Source: Bradyrhizobium sp. ORS 285 (GTDB lineage: Bacteria > Pseudomonadota > Alphaproteobacteria > Rhizobiales > Xanthobacteraceae). Taken from it: DNA of 64,000 nucleotides. The stretch covers positions 7,119,001 through 7,183,000 of the forward strand of contig NZ_LT859959.1 in the NCBI RefSeq assembly GCF_900176205.1. Reading direction: 5' to 3'. Below the pieces are notes generated by a model, which saw nothing but the letters and a program-made list of their open reading frames with translations, did not search any database and was not told the DNA's origin. Numbering within the stretch: the first letter of the stretch is position 1; every line of letters begins with the position of its first letter. Below, piece after piece: positions 56,173-64,000 of the stretch. A program made the translations under genes and the position numbers.

Positions 56173-56198
56173 CGGCCGGACCGTTGTCCGGCCGTTTT
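56173..56198 (+). terminator. rho-independent terminator after cheY
   Basis: CGGCCGGA-CCGTTG-TCCGGCCG followed by TTTT, 28 nt after the stop. Confidence 0.85.
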
Positions 56199-56263
56199 GC
56201 TGTTCGGATAACGAACCAGCAGCGCGTCGCAGGACGAGATCTCGCTCGCTTGGACGCTTGCGC

Positions 56264-56279
56264 TCCGTAGTTGTACGGA
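56264..56279. promoter_or_regulatory. CCGTA-N4-TACGG palindrome, site 5 (receiver-kinase operon)
   Basis: TCCGTA-GTTG-TACGGA with 6-bp arms, 92 nt before the receiver start at 56371. Confidence 0.7.
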
Positions 56280-56370
56280 AACCAAAATTTACGAGGGGGT
56301 CAGAGCCGACCGATAGACAGGAGCGTGCTTGCCGACAACCGTGCCAGGCCGGCGACGGGACAGAGAATTC

Positions 56371-56784
56371 ATGCGCAACGAACTCCTCGTGATCGAAGAT
56401 GCCGACGTGCATCTCTCCATCTTACGGAAGATCGCGGCCCAGGCCGGCTTCAACACGACCGGCGTCACCTCGGTCGAGGCCGCCTCTGATGTCCTGCGGA
56501 GCAGACACTTCGACTGCGTGACGCTCGATCTCGCGCTCGGCGAGCGATCGGGAACGGAGGTTCTCGACCGGCTTGCGGAGCTGAAGTTCCGGGGGCCGGT
56601 GCTGATCATCAGCGCGTCCCAGGAAGACACGCTTTACGAGTCGCTGCGCCTCGGAAGTTTTCTCGAGCTGAACGTCTACCCGCCCCTTCCCAAGCCGATC
56701 AATCTGACACTGCTTAGACAGACGTTGAAGCAGATCGCACACAAGACCGACCACGACAGGCTGGTCAGAGCGGCGAGCCGGTAG
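56371..56784 (+). CDS. atypical single-domain response regulator, paralogue of 44917-45426
   Basis: 137 aa from the ATG at 56371 (MRNELLVIEDADVHL). Receiver fold with phosphoacceptor Asp in CVTLDLALGERSGTEVLD and ISAS at the switch Ser. The LPPLPKPINLTLLRQTLKQI end is shared in pattern with the receiver at 44917-45426. The acidic pocket is IEDAD rather than VDDD. The gene is followed after 6 nt by the hybrid kinase, so it is probably its cognate partner. Confidence 0.87.
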   Translation: MRNELLVIEDADVHLSILRKIAAQAGFNTTGVTSVEAASDVLRSRHFDCVTLDLALGERSGTEVLDRLAELKFRGPVLIISASQEDTLYESLRLGSFLELNVYPPLPKPINLTLLRQTLKQIAHKTDHDRLVRAASR

Positions 56785-56790
56785 CGGACA

Positions 56791-59343
<2,553 letters not shown>

Positions 59344-59516
59344 AGCTCGCGCGCAGCGCCTGCCGACCGGCGGCCCCACAAGCCGCCATTCCATGGCGGC
59401 ATACTGCTCGATCATGCTGCTATCAGCCCGGCGTCAGCGGCGGGAGACGACCAACAAATCGTTCACGGCGGGGATTCGCAGAACGCGATCTTCATATTCC
59501 CTACCAATGGGTTGAC

Positions 59517-59532
59517 GCCGTACTTCTACGGC
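59517..59532. promoter_or_regulatory. CCGTA-N4-TACGG palindrome, site 6 (small protein)
   Basis: GCCGTA-CTTC-TACGGC with 6-bp arms, 66 nt before the ATG at 59598. A -10-like TAATCA follows at 59553-59558. Confidence 0.65.
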
Positions 59533-59597
59533 TCACGATTTTCACAATCAACTAATCATGAGCTGCGACACTCGGGGTCACATAGGAGATGTGTCCC

Positions 59598-59843
59598 ATG
59601 TTTACTTTTGAAACCGCCGACCAGAAGGAAGTCAGGCGTTTCCGAATTGCGCAGTTCAACGGCCGGACCGCGACCGTGAAATCCGGCGGATCGACGATCA
59701 CCGGCCACGTCCGTTCAGTCATGGAAAAGGAAGCGAGCGTGCCGCCGCGCTGGACGATTACGATCGTGCCGACGCCGCCCAAGGCCCAGGCCCCGCTGCG
59801 GCCGACCTCGCGGGTTCGTCCTTTCGCCGAGGACTACTTCTAG
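59598..59843 (+). CDS. small protein of unknown function, 81 aa
   Basis: 81 aa from the ATG at 59598 with AGGAG 9 nt upstream; an ATG three codons earlier is inside that site. Basic N-terminal half (KEVRRFRIAQFNGRTATVK, ITGHVRSVMEKE) and a proline-rich tail ending RVRPFAEDYF. There is no signal peptide. I recognise no family. The start is strong and a CCGTA-N4-TACGG palindrome sits upstream, so it is probably a real, regulated small protein of the signalling region. Confidence 0.75.
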   Translation: MFTFETADQKEVRRFRIAQFNGRTATVKSGGSTITGHVRSVMEKEASVPPRWTITIVPTPPKAQAPLRPTSRVRPFAEDYF

Positions 59844-59859
59844 CCGCCACGCGGCGCGC

Positions 59860-59884
59860 CCGCTCCGTTCGTCGAACGGAGCGG
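59860..59884. terminator. bidirectional terminator-like hairpin
   Basis: CCGCTCCGTTCG-T-CGAACGGAGCGG, a 12-bp perfect stem between convergent genes. No T-tract follows. Confidence 0.6.
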
Positions 59885-59943
59885 CCGTGATGAAATCGCC
59901 CCTTCCCCTCAGACTCGAACGCGCTGGCCGCCCCCGGCTGAGA

Positions 59944-60531
59944 TCATCCGATCTGGTTGAGAAGTGCTGCGCGCACGAGTTCTGCGGTGTTGCGTGCGCC
60001 GAGCTTGCGCATGGCCTCGGCGCGATGGCTCTCGAAGGTGCGAGGACTGATGCGCATGCGCAAGGCGCCCTCCTTGTTCGAATGGCCTTCACTGATCAGT
60101 TTGAGAACCTCGCGCTCACGCGGCGTGAGCGATCTGCTCGCGCGGCCGGAGCGCCCCGCGACTCCAATGGGTGCCGGTTCAAGAGCGGCCGGCCGCGGCA
60201 GCGCAGCAGATTGCCCCTGCGCACCGGACATCCTGCTCACGAGCGCGCAGACGCGCTCGGTCTGCTGTAGCGCATTGTCGACCACCAGCTGGACGTGACG
60301 GCGCTCGCCGGGACTCCTGGCAATCTCATCGCTGCGCTGCTTGATCTCGCCCATATAGAGCATCAGCGCGGTGAGCGATCCGTTGAGCTGCTGCGCGAGC
60401 GCAAGCGTCTCCGGATCCTCGGCCGTGAGCGAGCTCTCACGGTGTCCCGAAAGACCGTGGTCGTTAACTTTCGGATCGGCCGGACGGGATGCTGCGCGAT
60501 CGTCAGAAAGGCTGTTGCCGAGCTGTGCCAT
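59944..60531 (-). CDS. LuxR-type regulator without a receiver, with a DHp-like N-terminus
   Basis: 195 aa. The C-terminal HTH (about 130-190) has LTPREREVLKLISEGHSNKE and ISPRTFESHRAEAMRKLGAR, close to the FixJ-like regulator at 43829-44464. No receiver is present. Residues about 38-100 (LALAQQLNGSLTALMLYM, LVVDNALQQTERVCALVSRM) look like the two-helix dimerisation region of histidine kinases without the His. This suggests it pairs with kinase DHp helices. A CCGTA-N4-TACGG site lies 47 nt upstream. The middle (about 100-128) is a flexible Pro/Ala linker. Confidence 0.85.
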   Translation of the reverse strand: MAQLGNSLSDDRAASRPADPKVNDHGLSGHRESSLTAEDPETLALAQQLNGSLTALMLYMGEIKQRSDEIARSPGERRHVQLVVDNALQQTERVCALVSRMSGAQGQSAALPRPAALEPAPIGVAGRSGRASRSLTPREREVLKLISEGHSNKEGALRMRISPRTFESHRAEAMRKLGARNTAELVRAALLNQIG

Positions 60532-60577
60532 GGCTCATCATGTCGCACCCCCGACTTTAACATGGTTAATATCCGCA

Positions 60578-60593
60578 CCCGTAACAATACGGG
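60578..60593. promoter_or_regulatory. CCGTA-N4-TACGG palindrome, site 7 (REC-less LuxR regulator)
   Basis: CCCGTA-ACAA-TACGGG with 6-bp arms, 47 nt before the luxR-type start at 60531. Confidence 0.65.
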
Positions 60594-60844
60594 CAGACAC
60601 GCTAACTCGCGCAATCGTCGACAAATTCCCCCACAGGTTGTTGCCCGCGAGGGTTAACCCGTCCGGAGGGTCGCCGCTTGACTGTCTTGGACGAGCCGCC
60701 CCAGGCGGAAGTGCCAAGCTGGTCCTGCATGCGTAGGTTTGTTTAATGATATTAATTCCGCACCAACTGTTTCGTGGTTCGATGCGCCGTTCTCGTCCCC
60801 CGAGACGAGCGGTTGAGACCTCGAGCTGACAGCCAGATACGACA

Positions 60845-61993
60845 ATGGGCCCCGTCGACCGGATCTGGGAATTCCTGCAGCGGTTGTCGCCGTTGACGCG
60901 GAGCTGTTTGCTCAGCGAGCTGGAGCGGCTCGAGCTGAGCGGGGTCGAGATGCCGGGGTCGGCCGACCTCCAGGCGCGTCTGCGCGCGGAGATCCGCAAC
61001 AATGGCGTTGGCGGCCATCGCACCATCAATCCGTCGCGCTACTTCTTCATGCCGGTCGAGCAGCTCCTCATCGACGGCTCGCCAGAGCATGCCAATGAAG
61101 GCCGCATCGCGAGGGGATCGCTGACGCCGATCTGGGAGTGGATCTCGCGCGACCTGCTGCCGACGATGGCGCGCGACTACAACGCTCAGATGAAGGACCT
61201 GATCGCAGCGGACAAGCAGCGCGAGATCCGGCAGGCCGCCAGCGCATTCCAGACCAAGGTCACGAAGTCGCTGGAAGGCACGCTGGCTCGCGCCGACGGT
61301 ATCGAGCAGGTTCGCACCAAGCTCAAGGCCTATACGGCCTCTCCATCCGTGTTCGACGACGTTGTCAAGCTGATGAAGGCGTTGCGCGCCCGCGAGGAGC
61401 TGACGAAGTTCGCCGACTCGCTGCCGGATCGAATCGCCGAGTTCGACGACCCCCAGGTCAAGAAGATGGCGTTGCTGCTCGATGGTCTGCGCAAGAAGGA
61501 GCCGGAAGCCGTTCCCTTTGCCTTGACGCTGGTCGCCAAGCGCCTGAAGGAGCCCTGGCAGGTGATGCGGCTGGCGACCAAGGCCGCACGCAGCAAGAAC
61601 GTCGCGGACGTGATCTCGGCGCCCTACGCCGCGACCGTGCCAATGGTGCTCGACCAGCTCGAGGACAAACGGCTCGCGCTGCGGATCGCCCTGAAGAACA
61701 ATCGTGTGGTGACGGCCAAGGAAATCCTGACCAGCATCTACGACATCGAATATGCCATCCAGGTCCGCATCGACCGGATCGAGGAGTCGGAGTGGGGCAA
61801 TCGTCTCAACGCCATCATGACCAACACCGACAGGATGGTGCAGGCAGAGATCAAGCGCTTCCCCGACGAGGTGGGACACGTGCTCGGTTCCAACCGGCTG
61901 CGCAGCCATCGCTCCCTGGGCGACCGCCTCACCTACTTCGCCTGGAAAGGCCGCGACGCGATCAAGACCGCCCTGCGCTCGGCGACCGGCTGA
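60845..61993 (+). CDS. 382-aa protein of unknown function
   Basis: 382 aa, soluble, strongly helical, no signal peptide or TM. The N-terminal part (WEFLQRLSPLTRSCLLSELE, then FFMPVEQLLIDG) and the body of repeated amphipathic helices (QTKVTKSLEGTLARADGIEQ, AREELTKFADSLPDRI) suggest a helical-bundle protein. I recognise no family. It is divergent from the LuxR-type regulator, 313 bp apart. That shared region contains the site at 60578-60593 and could serve both genes. Confidence 0.82.
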   Translation: MGPVDRIWEFLQRLSPLTRSCLLSELERLELSGVEMPGSADLQARLRAEIRNNGVGGHRTINPSRYFFMPVEQLLIDGSPEHANEGRIARGSLTPIWEWISRDLLPTMARDYNAQMKDLIAADKQREIRQAASAFQTKVTKSLEGTLARADGIEQVRTKLKAYTASPSVFDDVVKLMKALRAREELTKFADSLPDRIAEFDDPQVKKMALLLDGLRKKEPEAVPFALTLVAKRLKEPWQVMRLATKAARSKNVADVISAPYAATVPMVLDQLEDKRLALRIALKNNRVVTAKEILTSIYDIEYAIQVRIDRIEESEWGNRLNAIMTNTDRMVQAEIKRFPDEVGHVLGSNRLRSHRSLGDRLTYFAWKGRDAIKTALRSATG

Positions 61994-62197
61994 CGCTCGT
62001 CTTCGTTCGCGCTCTGCCGTGACGGCCAGCGGACACCCGACCTTTCGAATTCCACTGTCCCTCTCCCCCGCGGCACGTCTCCGACGTTAGGAACAGGGCG
62101 GCGCCGCCGTCGTCTTCTGTCCAAAGCGCGTCTACGCGGCATGTCATACCCCGACGATCGGGGGATTATCTTGAACCTTGGAACGATGGAGACCGAT

Positions 62198-62617
62198 GTG
62201 AAGGCGAGCAGGATGTTACTCGTTGCGCTGGCCATGGCATGCGCGGCGTCGACGATCTCGGGCGTCGGCGCACAGAGCGCGCCGGATGCACCGGCCGCAG
62301 CGCCGACGGCAGACAACGCCGTGCTGCTGACCGTCTTCCTCAAGCACGATCAGTCGCGGCCGCTGAGCGAGCTCAACGCACAGCTCGAGCGCCAGGGATT
62401 CTACAAGGCGTTCCCGCCGGCCGGCATCGAGGTCGTGAGCTGGAACGTCGTGATGGGAATCGGCCAGGTGGTGACGCTCCGCCTGCCGGCCTCGCGCCTG
62501 CGCGAGGTCAACCGCATCTTCGAAACCACGGCGTGGGGAGCCTATCGCACGGAGTTCTATCCGACCTACGACTACAAGGCGATCGGGCTCGCCAATCACG
62601 ACAAGGCCTTGCAGTAG
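62198..62617 (+). CDS. secreted small protein of unknown function
   Basis: About 139 aa from a GTG at 62198 with GGAGA upstream; ATGs at 62186 and 62141 would lengthen it. A signal peptide (ASRMLLVALAMACAASTISG) is followed by an Ala/Pro-rich spacer. An alpha/beta ferredoxin-like domain comes next: VLLTVFLKHDQSRPLSELNA, GFYKAFPPAGIEVVSWNVVM, VVTLRLPASRLREVNRIFE. It resembles muconolactone-isomerase-like folds only in outline, and no function is assigned. The gene is convergent with the decarboxylase gene. Confidence 0.75.
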   Translation: MKASRMLLVALAMACAASTISGVGAQSAPDAPAAAPTADNAVLLTVFLKHDQSRPLSELNAQLERQGFYKAFPPAGIEVVSWNVVMGIGQVVTLRLPASRLREVNRIFETTAWGAYRTEFYPTYDYKAIGLANHDKALQ

Positions 62618-62618
62618 C

Positions 62619-62651
62619 CCAGCGCTGAAATCGCATCGATTTCGGCGCTGG
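62619..62651. terminator. bidirectional terminator hairpin
   Basis: CCAGCGCTGAAATCG-CAT-CGATTTCGGCGCTGG, a 15-bp stem with one wobble, between convergent genes (36-nt gap). Confidence 0.7.
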
Positions 62652-62653
62652 CT

Positions 62654-64000
62654 TCAGCCCTTCGCCATGCGCTCGCGGGCGGATTTCAAGCCGGCCACGA
62701 AGCGCGCCAGTGTGTCCGACGTCTTGCCACGCGGCAGCATTACTTCGACCAGCGAGAACCGGCCGCGACGCTGGAATGCGCGCTCGAGCGCGGCCACGAG
62801 CTCGCCACGGGTGGTGACCCGCTCACCCGCCCCGCCGATGGAATTGGCGATATCGGCATAGTGCCAGTCGTCGAGATCGTTGAAGCGCGACTCCGGCTGG
62901 AACACGCGCAGCATTTCCCAGCTGCAATTGTTGAACAGCACGACGATCGGATCGAGGCCGTAGCGGCGGCAATTGCCGAGCTCCCAGCCGGTCATCTGGA
63001 AGGCGCCGTCGCCGACCAGGATCAAAGGCCGCAGGCCCGTTGCGGCGACGCCGATGCCGGCGGGGACGCCGAACCCCATCCCGGCATAATATCCGGGCGC
63101 GGCGAGCGCCGTGTTGTCGATCTCCATTGCCGTGAACAGGCAATCGCCGATGTCCGACGTCATCGGCATCCGGCCGTGGCGATCGAACATGTCGTTGATC
63201 CCGGTCGCGATGTCCGACGGCGCGATGGGCTGGTCATCAGCGGCGAGGCCGCGCGGATAGGCCGAGCGCTGCCGCATCAGCCCGCTCGCTGCCGTCCGCG
63301 GCGTGGCGCGCTGCTCCAGCGCATCGATCAGGTCACCGAGCGGCATGTCGCGATAGGCATGGTGCCCGATCTGCACCTCGCGGCTGGAGGCCAGGATCAT
63401 GCGCCGTGGATCCGGCGCGCGGTTGGACAGCGCGAAATTGGTATCCGACAGGATGACGCCGAGCATCAGCACCAAATCGGCATCCTCCACGAGATGCGTG
63501 ATCGCCGGGTTGCCGGCTGCACCGAGATAAGTGCCGGCGACGACATCATCGGCTTTGTCGAGCAGGCCGCGTCCCATGAATGTCGTGACCAGCGGCAGGC
63601 CGAGCTTGCGCACCAGCGCCGCAATCCGATCCTCGACGCCGTAGCGGCGGATCTCCACATCGACCACGATCACCGGACGCTCCGCTCGCGCGATGCGCGC
63701 CAGGATCTCGTCGACGCATTCGTCGAGCGCCTCCTTGTCGGCCTTTCGCGGCGGTAGCGGCACAACCGGCTCGACCTCGGCATCGACCATGTCGCGCGGA
63801 AATTCGAGGTAGACCGGCAGCGACATTTCCTTGGCACTGCGCAGCACGCGCGCGATCAGCGCAGGCGCCGTGGCGGGATCCGAGAGCACGGCTTGGTCGC
63901 AGGTGATTTCCTTGAACACCGCGAGCTGCGTGTCCACCGTGCGCGCCTGATGATGCAGCAGGAAGCCGGAGACGCGCTCGCGGGCGCCCGGCGCGCCGGC
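62654..64000 (-). CDS. thiamine-diphosphate-dependent 2-keto-acid decarboxylase (indolepyruvate/phenylpyruvate decarboxylase type), 5' end outside window
   Basis: 448 residues are visible and the frame is open to base 64000, so the N-terminal PYR domain start is missing. The visible N-terminal part reads ERVSGFLLHHQARTVDTQ and FKEITCDQAVLSDPATAP, as in IpdC-type enzymes. The central TPP_M domain has VDVEIRRYGVEDRIAALV. The C-terminal TPP-binding motif is VGDGAFQMTGWELGNCRRYG...LFNN (GDG-N). These enzymes decarboxylate indole-3-pyruvate or phenylpyruvate to the aldehyde, a step of auxin-type synthesis in plant-associated bacteria. Substrate specificity cannot be fixed from sequence. Confidence 0.88.
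   Translation of the reverse strand, partial: AGAPGARERVSGFLLHHQARTVDTQLAVFKEITCDQAVLSDPATAPALIARVLRSAKEMSLPVYLEFPRDMVDAEVEPVVPLPPRKADKEALDECVDEILARIARAERPVIVVDVEIRRYGVEDRIAALVRKLGLPLVTTFMGRGLLDKADDVVAGTYLGAAGNPAITHLVEDADLVLMLGVILSDTNFALSNRAPDPRRMILASSREVQIGHHAYRDMPLGDLIDALEQRATPRTAASGLMRQRSAYPRGLAADDQPIAPSDIATGINDMFDRHGRMPMTSDIGDCLFTAMEIDNTALAAPGYYAGMGFGVPAGIGVAATGLRPLILVGDGAFQMTGWELGNCRRYGLDPIVVLFNNCSWEMLRVFQPESRFNDLDDWHYADIANSIGGAGERVTTRGELVAALERAFQRRGRFSLVEVMLPRGKTSDTLARFVAGLKSARERMAKG

Overview
The window is GC-rich alphaproteobacterial chromosome, most like Bradyrhizobium (Rhizobiales). The basis is the codon bias and the gene families: a FlbT-regulated flagellin, YS-type caspase homologues, a FixJ/LuxR-type response regulator and an IlvD/Edd sugar-acid dehydratase. 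The interspersed palindromic repeats are also of a kind I associate with Bradyrhizobium. The genus call is inference from memory, not a search. I saw no rRNA, tRNA, CRISPR array, transposase or phage gene.

Layout. 1-2.2 kb: an FAD aromatic monooxygenase cut by the window edge, divergent from a MarR regulator. 2.2-3.5 kb: non-coding repeats. 3.5-9.2 kb: a membrane adenylate/guanylate cyclase, an AsmA protein and a Crp-family regulator with a CRP-like site upstream. 9.4-18.7 kb: a GT39-type membrane glycosyltransferase, an RND permease with its adaptor, an OmpA-type protein, a catalytically altered caspase homologue with TPRs, and an MBL-fold hydrolase. 18.7-24.1 kb: repeats, an L,D-transpeptidase, an orphan RND-type adaptor, a Fic toxin/antitoxin pair and a second altered caspase homologue. 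24.4-30.6 kb: a 600-aa unknown protein, a secreted SNase-like protein, a class V aminotransferase and an S9 oligopeptidase. 30.9-37.1 kb: a catabolic operon (RraA-like aldolase, IlvD/Edd dehydratase, three-part ABC importer) divergent from a GntR regulator, with a 26-bp perfect palindrome between them.

37.1-62 kb is a signalling and motility region. It holds a chemoreceptor, a stand-alone receiver, two hybrid histidine kinases, a FixJ-like regulator, a che cluster (cheA-REC, cheW, cheY, cheR, a PilZ-like gene, a receiver), flbT, flagellin, a kinase with a degenerate ATPase domain, a Crp/Fnr regulator, cheY, a receiver-kinase operon and a REC-less LuxR regulator. The window ends in a thiamine-diphosphate decarboxylase (indolepyruvate-decarboxylase type) cut by the edge.

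The most interesting signal is a 14-bp palindrome, CCGTA-N4-TACGG. It occurs seven times (six exact, one with one mismatch), only in intergenic DNA between 39.4 and 60.6 kb. Each copy lies 47-231 nt upstream of a signalling gene or operon: mcp/receiver, the FixJ-like regulator, cheA, cheY, the receiver-kinase operon, a small unknown protein, and the REC-less LuxR regulator. This looks like the operator of an undescribed chemotaxis/signalling regulon. The two LuxR-type proteins, whose recognition helices are similar and which both have a copy in their own promoter, are the obvious candidate regulators.
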